The notes: generated from the letters alone by a model not told the origin. Shown: positions 35,726 through 44,642, numbered from the stretch's first letter. The stretch is 64,000 nt of DNA from Acinetobacter sp. ANC 4558 (GCF_002135375.1 NZ_NEGH01000002.1:372001-436000); one strand, 5' to 3'. Made by a program: numbers and translations.

Positions 35726-36196
35726 TTATTTAACATAGACTGTCGCAGTCACTCGCCGATTATTTGCCCGCCCTTCTGCTGTCTTATTATCATACAGAGG
35801 ATTACTCGCCCCCAAACCAATGGTCATAATTTGATCTGGATTCACATGATATTCCTTAATTAGTTTATCTTTAACCGCATTCGCACGCTCTAAGGAAATC
35901 CTTTTATTTATACCAGCTAAGCCAACATTATCGGTATGGCCTTCTAATCCAATTAGTAAGTTAGGTTGAATTTCTAACATATGGGCTGCGGTTTTTAAAT
36001 ATAAATTATATTTTGTCTCAATTTCACTTGAACCTGTATCAAAGTAAATTGATACACCATTTTGTAAGTCTGAAATTGCTTTTGAAGTTTCTTGGTTAAT
36101 GATCTGCTCTTTCGTTGCTGTAGTAAGAGAAGGACGTGTAGTACACCCGACCAATAAAAATGCCAACATACTCGCTAAACTTATTATTTTAATCAT
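35726..36196 (-). CDS. OmpA-family lipoprotein
   Basis: A 156-residue lipoprotein: the signal sequence MIKIISLASMLAFLLVGC ends in a lipobox with Cys18. The remainder is an OmpA C-terminal peptidoglycan-binding domain, with GLEGHTDNVG near residue 83 and the Asp/Arg pair in ERANAVKDKL, ending NNRRVTATVYVK. It would tether the outer membrane to peptidoglycan like Pal, but is encoded outside a tol-pal cluster and next to ompA, whose C-terminal domain it resembles. Confidence 0.88.
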   Translation of the reverse strand: MIKIISLASMLAFLLVGCTTRPSLTTATKEQIINQETSKAISDLQNGVSIYFDTGSSEIETKYNLYLKTAAHMLEIQPNLLIGLEGHTDNVGLAGINKRISLERANAVKDKLIKEYHVNPDQIMTIGLGASNPLYDNKTAEGRANNRRVTATVYVK

Positions 36197-36253
36197 TTAT
36201 TTCTCTTTCGTATAATAATTTAATGCGAATCATATCACAAATTTTAAAAATAA

Positions 36254-36276
36254 AAAAACGACCCCTTAGGATCGTT
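36254..36276 (-). terminator. Terminator after ompA
   Basis: On the minus strand AACGATCC pairs with GGGTCGTT around TAAG, followed by TTTTTATTTTT, 20 bases past the ompA stop. Confidence 0.8.
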
Positions 36277-36294
36277 TTTTATAAAATTATAAAA

Positions 36295-37338
36295 TTACTC
36301 AGCTACAACACGGCTACCAGTAATTGTCGCGAATACACGACGGTTCATAGCACGGCCTTCAGCTGTATTATTGTCTGCAATTGGTTGGAACCAAGCAAAA
36401 CCTTTCGTTGTTAAACGAGAAGGATTAATGTTGTATTCATTTACAAGTGCAGTTTTAACAGAGTTAGCACGAGCTAAAGATAAACGCTCATTCAATGCTA
36501 ATGGACCTGTATTATCTGTGTAACCATCAATACGTGCAGTTGCATTCGGGAATTCAACTAATGCTTCAGCAACTTTAGCAATTTCTGGTTGATATTGCGG
36601 TTTGATGTTTGATTTGTTCGTATCGAAGAATACGCGAAGTTCCATTTGAAGATCTTCAACTTCTGCTGGAACAACTACTACAGGCTCAACCACTACAGGC
36701 TCAACGATTACAGGCTCAACAATTACAACTGGTGCAGCTGGCTTTAAGTGACCACCAAGAACTACGTTAAGACCAGCTAAAGCTGTGTAATCCCAGTTTT
36801 TTACTGCTTCGTTATATGATGCACGAGCTTCAGTACGTAAAGATAAAGCATCATTTAAACGCCAGAAAGCACCAAGACCCGCGTTCGCGATTGTACCTTC
36901 AGATGAACCATAAGCTCCATCTTGTCCTTTAACTTTAGAATGTCCAGCACCTAACAATACATAAGGCTTAATTTTGCTGTCATAGTTTTTAGTGATTAAG
37001 TCAGATGTAACATAGAAGTTACCCGCAATGTTGCTTTGCTTATACTTACCAACTTTATCAAAATCACGAGTAGTCGCTGATTTTTCTTCTAAATCACCTT
37101 TAATTTGGCTATATTCAGCTTCAAAACCTAACCATGGAGTCAATTCAACACCAAGTGCAGCACCTACAAACACATCGCCTTTAAGTTTTAAATCAGCACC
37201 TTCGCGCTTATTATTAAAGTCTTTTAAAGAGTCTTGAAAAGTATAACCAAGTAATAGTGGAGTTACAGTTACACCTGCATTTGCAGCAGCTAAAGGTGCA
37301 GCTACGAGCATTGCTAAAGCAATACGACTCATTTTCAT
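36295..37338 (-). CDS. ompA: Outer membrane protein OmpA (OmpA38 type)
   Basis: The major slow porin and structural outer-membrane protein of Acinetobacter. From the ATG at 37338 (GGAGG 8 bases upstream) it is 347 residues: signal peptide [21 protein letters not shown], an N-terminal eight-stranded barrel ([15 protein letters not shown] to [10 protein letters not shown]), a linker of repeated VEPVV units, and a C-terminal peptidoglycan-binding domain with [10 protein letters not shown] and [12 protein letters not shown] containing the Asp and Arg that bind diaminopimelate. The usual IDGHTDN reads IDGYTDN here. It has its own promoter and terminator. Confidence 0.96.
   Translation of the reverse strand: MKMSRIALAMLVAAPLAAANAGVTVTPLLLGYTFQDSLKDFNNKREGADLKLKGDVFVGAALGVELTPWLGFEAEYSQIKGDLEEKSATTRDFDKVGKYKQSNIAGNFYVTSDLITKNYDSKIKPYVLLGAGHSKVKGQDGAYGSSEGTIANAGLGAFWRLNDALSLRTEARASYNEAVKNWDYTALAGLNVVLGGHLKPAAPVVIVEPVIVEPVVVEPVVVVPAEVEDLQMELRVFFDTNKSNIKPQYQPEIAKVAEALVEFPNATARIDGYTDNTGPLALNERLSLARANSVKTALVNEYNINPSRLTTKGFAWFQPIADNNTAEGRAMNRRVFATITGSRVVAE
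36679..36735 (-). repeat. 15-nt tandem repeat in the OmpA linker
   Basis: The plus-strand 12-mer TACAGGCTCAAC recurs at 36679, 36694 and 36709 with a period of 15, and a decayed fourth unit begins at 36724. It encodes the pentapeptide VEP-V-V/I of the linker. Period 15 keeps the frame, so unit gain or loss would only change linker length. Confidence 0.8.
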
Positions 37339-37441
37339 GGATTTATCCTCCAGAGATAACATTATTGTTCAAGTCCAAGCCTAAATAAAATCTATCCAGA
37401 GATAGGCTTTTACCCCAGTTCATTAAAACTAGTCACTGTGA

Positions 37442-37470
37442 ATGATACAAACACTTTCACAGTTTTCCAA
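37442..37470 (-). promoter_or_regulatory. Promoter of ompA
   Basis: On the minus strand TTGGAA (37465-37470), a 17-base spacer and TATCAT (37442-37447) make a sigma70-type promoter about 100 bases before the start codon, implying a long 5' untranslated leader. Confidence 0.6.
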
Positions 37471-37664
37471 GTGCTTGATAATTTTAATCATGCAAATTAT
37501 TGACAAAATTACTTACAATTTCCGTTGTAATTGAGTAAATAATGCTAATTTTTTTACAGCGAATAGCTTATCCTTTTTGATGGCTTAATTCTAACATTTT
37601 TTACACACTATTAAGCAAAAATATTTATAAAATCACTCTAACAATTATTTAAAAAAATAAAATT
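37471..37664. other. Intergenic between ompA promoter and fimT-like gene
   Basis: AT-rich, with no ORF or stable hairpin that I can support. The pseudopilin gene that follows shows no good ribosome-binding site or promoter. Confidence 0.4.
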
Positions 37665-38186
37665 ATGCATTACAAAAAAAATTTTGGCTTCAGTTTAGTT
37701 GAAGTTTTGTTCATATTAACAATATTCTCTATAATTGCTAGTATTTCTATACCTTATTTTAGTAATTTTTTTGCACGCCAAGAAACAAAAAAAACATTAC
37801 AAATACTTAATAGCTTTCTAAAATCTGCAAAAAATGAAGCTGTAGTACGACATACAAATATTGTTATTTGTTCATCCACCAATGGAAATCAATGTGAAAG
37901 TAATCAATGGGGTAACTACCTCTTACTCTTTGTCGATTTAAATGCCAATCGTAAAATCGACGCGAATGATTTAATACTTTATTCTGAACAACTTAATTTA
38001 AAATATGGTCAATTAACTTGGAAAGGTGCACTTAACTCTCCTAGTATCGTCTTTAATAAAGAGCTTGGTCTACCCATTGGATATAATGGTAGTTTTTATT
38101 ATTGCAATACAACAACATTGACTTCTCATAAAGTCATTTTAAGCAAAATGGGACATATACGATCAGAAACCACACCATTCTGTTAG
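37665..38186 (+). CDS. FimT/GspH-type pseudopilin
   Basis: A 173-residue minor pilin-like protein. The class III signal is clear: after a short basic leader, prepilin peptidase would cut before Phe8 in KKNFG-FSLVEVLFILTIFSIIASISIPYF, leaving the hydrophobic N-terminal helix with Glu5 of the mature protein. The following GspH/FimT region has four cysteines (ICSSTNGNQCES, YYCNT and the terminal Cys). FimT proteins take part in type IV pilus priming and DNA uptake. No other pilin genes are nearby and no ribosome-binding site stands out. Confidence 0.85.
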   Translation: MHYKKNFGFSLVEVLFILTIFSIIASISIPYFSNFFARQETKKTLQILNSFLKSAKNEAVVRHTNIVICSSTNGNQCESNQWGNYLLLFVDLNANRKIDANDLILYSEQLNLKYGQLTWKGALNSPSIVFNKELGLPIGYNGSFYYCNTTTLTSHKVILSKMGHIRSETTPFC

Positions 38187-38292
38187 AACCCAACAGTCTA
38201 AAATTCAAAAGCATTTGAACTGTATTCCTTATCATTTTTTCATATACTATTTTAAGGTACAAATCAAAATAGCAATAAATTGGAGATAACAA

Positions 38293-39468
38293 ATGACTGA
38301 TATTGTGATTGTTAGTGGTGCTCGAACAGCAATGGGTGGTTTTCAAGGAAGTCTAACAAATGCCACAGCCCCAGATTTAGGTGCAATAACAATTAAAGAA
38401 GCAATTACTCGATCAGGTCTTCAACCATCAGATATTGAAGAAGTTATAATGGGCTGTGTTTTGCCTGCTGGTTTAAAACAAGGACCTGCACGTCAGGCTA
38501 TGCGTAAAGCAGGTCTACCAGATTCAACTGGAGCCGTCACTATTAATAAACTATGTGGCTCTGGCATGAAAGCAGTAATGCAAGCTGCTGATACGATAAA
38601 AGCTGGTTCAGCTGAAGTCATTGTTGCTGGTGGAATGGAGTCTATGTCTAATGCTCCTTATTTACTTCCCCAAGCACGTGCTGGCTATCGTATGGGTCAT
38701 CGTGAAGTCAAAGACCATATGTTTTTTGATGGTCTTGAAGATGCTGAAACTGGTCGCTTAATGGGCTCATTTGCACAAGATATGGCGAATCATAAAGGTT
38801 ATACACGTGAGCAAATGGATAATTTTGCTATTCAATCATTAAAACGTGCCCAAACTGCAATTACTGAAGGTTATTTTGCTGAAGAAATTGTTCCAGTTAC
38901 AATCTCAACGCGTAAAGGTGATCTTGTCATCGACAAAGATGAACAACCCTTTAATGCAAATATTGATAAAATTCCTCATTTACGCCCAGCTTTTGCCAAA
39001 GATGGTACGATTACTGCCGCAAATGCTAGTTCTATTTCTGATGGTGCTTCTGCACTTGTCATTTCATCAGCAACTCATGCAACAGAAAAAGGTTTAAGCC
39101 CTTTAGCTAAAATTATAGCTTATGCATCAAATTCTCAACATCCGTCTGAGTTTACCATTGCACCTGTTGGCGCGATTCAAAAAGTTTTAAACAAAAGTGG
39201 CTGGAATATTCAAGATGTAGACTTATGGGAAATCAATGAAGCATTTGCCATGGTCACCATGTGTCCAATTGATGAGTTTAAACTTGATCCAGAAAAAGTA
39301 AATATTCATGGTGGTGCATGTGCACTTGGACATCCTGTTGGCTCTACAGGATCACGTATTATTTTGACACTGATTCATGCTTTAAAACGTACAGGAGGAA
39401 AAAAAGGAATTGCCTCTTTATGTATAGGTGGTGGAGAAGCAACTGCAATCGCGATTGAAATTTTATAA
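38293..39468 (+). CDS. Thiolase (acetyl-CoA acetyltransferase type)
   Basis: A 391-residue thiolase that either condenses two acetyl-CoA or cleaves 3-ketoacyl-CoA. The nucleophilic Cys is in INKLCGSGMKA near residue 87; EINEAFAM near 316, HGGACALGHPVGSTG (His near 347) and CIGGGEATA near the end complete the active site. The last motif has Glu-Ala in place of the common Met-Gly/Gln-Gly. GGAG lies 7 bases before the ATG. Whether it works in ketone-body, PHB or branched-chain metabolism cannot be decided; no partner genes adjoin. Confidence 0.9.
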   Translation: MTDIVIVSGARTAMGGFQGSLTNATAPDLGAITIKEAITRSGLQPSDIEEVIMGCVLPAGLKQGPARQAMRKAGLPDSTGAVTINKLCGSGMKAVMQAADTIKAGSAEVIVAGGMESMSNAPYLLPQARAGYRMGHREVKDHMFFDGLEDAETGRLMGSFAQDMANHKGYTREQMDNFAIQSLKRAQTAITEGYFAEEIVPVTISTRKGDLVIDKDEQPFNANIDKIPHLRPAFAKDGTITAANASSISDGASALVISSATHATEKGLSPLAKIIAYASNSQHPSEFTIAPVGAIQKVLNKSGWNIQDVDLWEINEAFAMVTMCPIDEFKLDPEKVNIHGGACALGHPVGSTGSRIILTLIHALKRTGGKKGIASLCIGGGEATAIAIEIL

Positions 39469-39476
39469 AAGAATTT

Positions 39477-39515
39477 AATTTTGAACTCTCTATTTGTTTA
39501 GTAGAGTTCAAAATT
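39477..39515 (+). terminator. Hairpin after the thiolase gene
   Basis: AATTTTGAACTCT pairs perfectly with AGAGTTCAAAATT (13 bp, 13-base loop) just after the stop. The T run after it is missing, so termination would be weak or the hairpin protects the 3' end. Confidence 0.45.
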
Positions 39516-39654
39516 TACGTTGGAGCTTATGCATCGTGAGTAAAGCAAAAAAATATAAATAAACTTTCCTGTTTTCCGACTTAAAATTTATAAAATAAAC
39601 TGCTAAATTAAAACTTGATTACTTTTTATTATAAATAAATGCAGAAGGATACTC

Positions 39655-40098
39655 ATGCAACTTAATCATTACTTAAATTTTAGAGGACAGGCTTATGCTG
39701 CCTTCTCTTTTTATCAAACAGTTTTTGGTGGTGAGTTTAGCTTTATAAAATATTATTACGAACTTAGCGATATTCAAGTCCCAGAAGAAGAAAAAGACTA
39801 TCTTATTCATATCTCGCTTCCAATCAATACATATACAACTCTCATGGCTTCAGATATTACTAAAACTTTCTGTAACACCCAGACACCATTCATTATTGGC
39901 TCAAATCATTATATTTCTATCAATTTAGAGGCACATGAAGAAACCGAAGCGCATCGCTTATTTAATGAGTTGTCAGTCAATGGTCAAATAGAAAGTTCAC
40001 TTCAAAAAACTTTTTGGGGTGCACTCTATGGCGCTTTTACCGATCAATTTGGTATTAAATGGATGATTAATTGCCAATTAGAAGCTCCTACTTCTTAA
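39655..40098 (+). CDS. VOC-family protein, PhnB/YjdN-like
   Basis: A 147-residue vicinal-oxygen-chelate fold protein of the PhnB/YjdN group. The start LNHYLNFRGQAYAAFSFYQTVFGGEF is typical of the family, and GALYGAFTDQFGIKWMINC is its usual C-terminal strand. Most members have no known substrate. AAGGA lies 7 bases before the ATG, and a strong bidirectional terminator follows. Confidence 0.85.
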   Translation: MQLNHYLNFRGQAYAAFSFYQTVFGGEFSFIKYYYELSDIQVPEEEKDYLIHISLPINTYTTLMASDITKTFCNTQTPFIIGSNHYISINLEAHEETEAHRLFNELSVNGQIESSLQKTFWGALYGAFTDQFGIKWMINCQLEAPTS

Positions 40099-40105
40099 AT
40101 TTAAC

Positions 40106-40143
40106 AATATAAAAAAGCCTCCTTTAGGAGGCTTTTTTATATT
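40106..40143 (+). terminator. Bidirectional terminator between VOC gene and DUF934 gene
   Basis: AATATAAAAAAGCCTCC and GGAGGCTTTTTTATATT form a 17-bp palindromic stem with a TTTA loop, between convergent genes. Confidence 0.9.
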
Positions 40144-40157
40144 GTTAATATTCTCTA

Positions 40158-40643
40158 TTACGCACCTGTTTGATAATGTGCTTTAGGTACAGCAGTCGAA
40201 GCTTGATATGGATGAGTAAAATCGCTCAATCCTGCTGCAGCTTCAGTAATATCTTTACCTTCTTTAATGACAAAACTATCAAAACCTGAACGTTTCATAT
40301 AGTTTAAAACATCTTTAAAAACATCACCTGTTGCACGAAGCTCCCCAGCGTAACCTTGTCTGCGCAATAATGCAGCAAAAGAATACCCTCGCCCATCATT
40401 AAATCCAGCAAATTCAATAAAAATAGTATCGAATTGCTCAAGTGGAAACTCGTGTGTCTCTGGCGAAGCATCAACTGTTAGAAATAATGCTTTTTTACCA
40501 ATAACATGGGGCAACTGCTCCAACTGATCCACAGTTAAAACAACATCACTCTGTGGCAAAATACCATCTTCACCAATCAGTTGATAAGTATTATCTAAAA
40601 CAGTGCCATCTTTAAAAAGCACTTGTAATGCGGGATTAAGCAT
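40158..40643 (-). CDS. DUF934 protein linked to sulfite reductase
   Basis: A 161-residue DUF934 protein (FIEFAGFNDGRGYSFAALLRR near residue 84 is the family core). The ATG at 40643 lies inside the last codons of the sulfite reductase gene, with AGGA 9 bases upstream, so the two are translationally coupled. In many proteobacteria this family is encoded after cysI and before cysH and is thought to assist sulfite reduction, possibly with electron transfer; its role is not proven. Here cysH is not adjacent. Confidence 0.88.
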   Translation of the reverse strand: MLNPALQVLFKDGTVLDNTYQLIGEDGILPQSDVVLTVDQLEQLPHVIGKKALFLTVDASPETHEFPLEQFDTIFIEFAGFNDGRGYSFAALLRRQGYAGELRATGDVFKDVLNYMKRSGFDSFVIKEGKDITEAAAGLSDFTHPYQASTAVPKAHYQTGA

Positions 40644-42279
40644 AAGCACGTTCCTTAAATGGTTGAATACCAACACGACGATAAGTATCAATAAACTCTT
40701 CACCCTCAGAACGAAGATCAAGATAAGTATTTAAAATCTCTTCTACAATGTCTGGAACAATTTCAGCTGCAAATGATGGTCCTAAAATATCGCCAATAGA
40801 GGCATCATGATCAGCATTTCCACCTAAGGTAATTTGATAAAATTCTGCGCCTTTTTTATCAACGCCTAAAATACCAATATTACCAACATGATGATGTCCG
40901 CAAGCATTCATACAACCCGAGATATTTAAATCCAGTTTACCCAAGTTATAAATGGTATCAAGATCATCAAAACGACGTGAAATTGCTTCAGAGATAGGAA
41001 TTGATTTAGCATTTGCCAGTGAACAAAAATCCCCGCCCGGACAGCAGATAATATCGGTAATAAAACCAATATGTGCACGTGCAAGATTATTTTTTTCTAA
41101 AATTGTCCACAACTCAAATAAATCTTTTTGCGGGACATCGACAAGTGAAATATTTTGCTCATGTGTCGTACGAAGTTCACCAAAAGTATACTGATCTGCT
41201 AAATCAGCAATTAAATTCATTTCGTCAGAAGACATATCCCCTGGTGCGACACCTGTTCTTTTAAGTGAAATTGTAACAATACGATACCCTTTCACTTTAT
41301 GTGCATTCGTATTGATATTAAACCATTGCTTGAACTTTGGATATTCTGAAAATTGTGCAGTAAAATCTTCGTTTGAATAATTTTGATAATCAAATGGTGT
41401 AAATTCTTCATCCAATTTTTTCAAAATTTCAGGTTGGATTTTTAAACTTTGAATTGTGTGTGCAAATTCTGCTTCTACTTTTTCTGCAAAAACTGCAGGT
41501 GTCAAAGCTTTCACTAAAATTTTGATACGTGCTTTATATTTGTTGTCACGGCGACCATGTAAATTATAAACGCGAAGAACAGCCTCTAGGTAAGCGATTA
41601 AATCTTCACGTGGTAAAAATTCACGAATAAAACTACCTATGACTGGAGTACGACCTAAGCCACCACCCACTTTAATTTTATAACCAATTTCACCTGCTTC
41701 ATTTTTGACAATATACACACCAATATCGTGAAAAGAAGTTGCCGCACGATCTGTTTCTTCAAGTGCTGAAACAGCAATTTTAAATTTACGTGGTAAAAAA
41801 GCAAATTCTGGATGAAATGTTGACCATTGACGGATCAACTCACATGTTGGACGTGGATCTGCGATTTCACCTGCCACAACACCAGCATATTGATCTGTAG
41901 TAGTATTACGAATACAGTTACCAGATGTTTGGATAGCATGCATTTGAACAGTTGCCAATTCTGCCAACATATCTGGAACATTTTCTAATGCAGGCCAGTT
42001 AAACTGAATATTTTGACGAGTTGAAACATGGGCATAACCACGATCATACGCAGTCGCTAATTCAGCAACTTTACGTAATTGCTTAGAATTCATTAATCCA
42101 TAAGGCACTGCAATACGCAGCATAGGTGCATATCTTTGAACATATAGACCATTTTGCAGACGAAGTGGACGGTATTCGTCTTCAGTCAATTTTCCGGCTA
42201 AATAACGTTCCGTTTGATCACGGAATTGTGCAACACGTTCATTAATCAGTTGCTGATCGAAATCAGTATATAAATACAT
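40636..42279 (-). CDS. cysI: Sulfite reductase, siroheme/[4Fe-4S] subunit
   Basis: Reduces sulfite to sulfide for cysteine synthesis. The 547 residues contain duplicated ferredoxin-like domains and the siroheme-[4Fe-4S] ligands: CCPGGDFC near residue 413 and SGCMNACGHHHVGN near 455. The single-subunit form with a DUF934 partner, common in Acinetobacter and Pseudomonas, probably takes electrons from ferredoxin or a separate reductase rather than CysJ. A nitrite reductase is the alternative, but the DUF934 neighbour favours sulfite. Confidence 0.9.
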   Translation of the reverse strand: MYLYTDFDQQLINERVAQFRDQTERYLAGKLTEDEYRPLRLQNGLYVQRYAPMLRIAVPYGLMNSKQLRKVAELATAYDRGYAHVSTRQNIQFNWPALENVPDMLAELATVQMHAIQTSGNCIRNTTTDQYAGVVAGEIADPRPTCELIRQWSTFHPEFAFLPRKFKIAVSALEETDRAATSFHDIGVYIVKNEAGEIGYKIKVGGGLGRTPVIGSFIREFLPREDLIAYLEAVLRVYNLHGRRDNKYKARIKILVKALTPAVFAEKVEAEFAHTIQSLKIQPEILKKLDEEFTPFDYQNYSNEDFTAQFSEYPKFKQWFNINTNAHKVKGYRIVTISLKRTGVAPGDMSSDEMNLIADLADQYTFGELRTTHEQNISLVDVPQKDLFELWTILEKNNLARAHIGFITDIICCPGGDFCSLANAKSIPISEAISRRFDDLDTIYNLGKLDLNISGCMNACGHHHVGNIGILGVDKKGAEFYQITLGGNADHDASIGDILGPSFAAEIVPDIVEEILNTYLDLRSEGEEFIDTYRRVGIQPFKERAYA

Positions 42280-42300
42280 GGCGTACAGCTAGTAGTTTCT

Positions 42301-42306
42301 ATTATA
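42301..42306 (-). promoter_or_regulatory. Candidate minus-10 box of cysI
   Basis: A perfect TATAAT on the minus strand lies about 25 bases before the start codon, with no recognisable minus-35. That pattern suits a promoter needing an activator such as CysB, but no binding site was identified. Confidence 0.45.
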
Positions 42307-43087
42307 TCAACGCAAGAATAGCGAGAATTGCACTATCTATAAAACACATTTTTTACATATTTTATAGCGATTTTATTGATAAGCCAACTTCCCCCCCTTT
42401 AAAACTAAAGCTTTCAAACGATTTTGATTCATTTTTTCTGAATTAATATATTTTATTCAATTGTTATCATAATTATTCATAAGAACTATTCTTATTTAAA
42501 CTAGTACCTACTTCAATTTATAATTCATTTTAAATACGTTATGTTTATTCATTGTATTATTTTAGGTTTCAACGTCTTTATACAGCTACATTGTCAATTT
42601 AATATAGATGCTCATACATAAATAAGTTTTATTCATTCACATTGGCATTTTAAATGTGTCTCCCTCTTCTCATTTTTTATTTTCTGGGTTCTCATGATAT
42701 TAAATCATCTATTTTTACTGAGAGATATTTCTTAGATTACAACATTTACACATCTGCATGATTTAATATATACACCTTCACCATTTCTACTTTTCAGTAA
42801 ATATCCAATATGGAATCTATAAATATAATAGTAAAAACTATTATTTTCAATAAGATATAAATATAAAAACTCTTAAAAATCAGCATCTTTAGTTTACAAT
42901 TCAACCAATATAATCATTAAAATTATCATCACAATGTAATCTTAAGCCATTTACCTTGATCGTTTCGGCAATTTACCATGTACTAAATTGGTAAAATTAC
43001 TCATGTAAATCGCCAAAATAATATTTTTTAAGTCATTTGGGTCAAAAATACGTGAATATAAACTTTAAAGAGACTGAAGGGTTAATC
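42307..43087. other. Long intergenic region, no gene seen
   Basis: About 780 bases of very AT-rich sequence between divergent cysI and the AraC-type regulator. No ORF with a ribosome-binding site is visible on either strand. Near its end AATTTACC and GGTAAAATT form an imperfect inverted repeat (about 42969-43000), a possible operator of the regulator. Confidence 0.5.
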
Positions 43088-44098
43088 GTGAGTAGAGATA
43101 CTATTAGCATCCATTTCGTCAATGCCGCTCTTACTGGCGTAAAACGTCTTGGTATGGATGTCGAAACACTCTTGTCTCATGTTGGCATTGAAGCTGAATT
43201 ACTGCGTCAGCCAAAGGCACGTATTTCACCAGAACAATATACACGTTTTATCAAAATGCTATGGATGGTCACTCAAGATGAGCATGTTGGCTTTGATACT
43301 CAACCACGAAGATTAGGTACATTTGCCATTATGTGTCAATTGATTGTTCATGCAAAAACCCTAGGTGATGCACTTGAACTTTCAACTCAATTTTATAAAT
43401 TATTTGGTGATGAATGGTGCGTGACCATAGAGCGTGATAAACATGAAGCGCGCCTTGTTCCATTAGTACCGCAAGCAATGGACCCTGATCATTATATTAC
43501 TGAAAGTATCTTAATGATTTGGCATGGATTAGCATCATGGTTAATCGATCGCAGATTACCGCTAGAACGTGTACATTTTGGCTATGAACGACCAAGTCAC
43601 GCAGATGAATATGATGCTCTCTTCTTTGCTCCCGTCATGCAATTTGATGCGCCAAGAACAGAAATTACATTTGCAGCAGACTATCTAGATCTACCCATTC
43701 GACAAACTGAAGAAACACTTGAGGAGTTTTTAAAGACTGCACCAGCACAATTATTGGTTAAATTTAAAAATACTAATTCATTAACATCACGTATTCGGGA
43801 CGTATTAAAAAGCCAAATTGGTGAAGAAATGCCAACGCTTAATGATGTCGCATCAATGCTCTATTTATCGCCACAGACTTTACGTCGTCGTTTAGCTGCT
43901 GAAGGTAAAAGCTATCAAGGCGTGAAAGATGCATTGCGTCGAGATGCCGCCATTCATTTACTCCTTAATCCACAGCTAACGCTTGAAGATGTGGCGCAAC
44001 AAGTTGGATTTAGTGAAACCAGTACATTCCACCGTGCATTTAAAAAATGGACAGGTGTTACGCCAGGTTTATACCGACAATTACATGGTTATCACTAA
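43088..44098 (+). CDS. AraC-family transcriptional regulator (OruR-like)
   Basis: A 336-residue regulator with an N-terminal 'arabinose-binding-like' domain (ISIHFVNAALTGVKRLGMDVETLL to about residue 210) and a C-terminal AraC DNA-binding domain with two helix-turn-helix units (LNDVASMLYLSPQTLRRRLAAEG and LEDVAQQVGFSETSTFHRAFKKWTGVTPGLYR). I chose the GTG at 43088 with AAGGG 6 bases upstream; upstream frame starts are unsupported. The domain type resembles OruR/ArgR-type regulators of catabolism. The target is unknown; the adjoining intergenic region could be self-regulated. Confidence 0.85.
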   Translation: MSRDTISIHFVNAALTGVKRLGMDVETLLSHVGIEAELLRQPKARISPEQYTRFIKMLWMVTQDEHVGFDTQPRRLGTFAIMCQLIVHAKTLGDALELSTQFYKLFGDEWCVTIERDKHEARLVPLVPQAMDPDHYITESILMIWHGLASWLIDRRLPLERVHFGYERPSHADEYDALFFAPVMQFDAPRTEITFAADYLDLPIRQTEETLEEFLKTAPAQLLVKFKNTNSLTSRIRDVLKSQIGEEMPTLNDVASMLYLSPQTLRRRLAAEGKSYQGVKDALRRDAAIHLLLNPQLTLEDVAQQVGFSETSTFHRAFKKWTGVTPGLYRQLHGYH

Positions 44099-44114
44099 TA
44101 CAATCACCTATAAA

Positions 44115-44142
44115 AAAACCCCATGAATCAGGATGGGGTTTC
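44115..44142 (+). terminator. Terminator after the AraC-type gene
   Basis: AAACCCCAT and ATGGGGTTT form a 9-bp stem with a short loop, followed by CTATTTTT. Confidence 0.8.
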
Positions 44143-44318
44143 TATTTTTAAATATTAAAAATTCGTCTTTCTTATTTTTTGCTTACTAGAAGCGTCAAAT
44201 TAAAATTTAACAATATTTTAATTTTCTTATTTTCTGAATTCACTTTTTTTCACGCTATTTCATATTTTTTATGATATAACACTCATCAGTTTAAATGTTT
44301 TATCAAGATTGGTGCGTT

Positions 44319-44642
44319 ATGACTATTGATCATTCTTCTCCAGAACAATCTCCTTGGGGATGGAAAGCTCTCATAATTTCAAGCATTTTGGGTGCACTTT
44401 TTTTAGGATTCTTCTATTTAGCTGTGACCAATGATGCAGACTATATGCCTAGTCAAAAGAATAAAGAAAATACGCAACAACATGCATTCAAAACTGCACC
44501 TGCAATGTCTCAAGAATCTTTAGAAAAAGCACAAGAAGATAAAGCTAAACGTGAGGCAATTTCTGTCCAAAATGCTACTGAAACCTCTCAGACAGAACAT
44601 ACAAATTCAAATGATACTCAAACGACTCAGCATGGTCATTAG
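44319..44642 (+). CDS. Small membrane protein of unknown function
   Basis: A 107-residue protein with one transmembrane helix (WKALIISSILGALFLGFFYLAV, residues 15-36) and a long hydrophilic, Gln/Thr/Lys-rich tail ending in several His residues. The tail looks unstructured and may be periplasmic or cytoplasmic. I prefer the ATG at 44319; the frame begins at 44295. A strong terminator follows, so it is expressed alone. Not recognised. Confidence 0.65.
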   Translation: MTIDHSSPEQSPWGWKALIISSILGALFLGFFYLAVTNDADYMPSQKNKENTQQHAFKTAPAMSQESLEKAQEDKAKREAISVQNATETSQTEHTNSNDTQTTQHGH

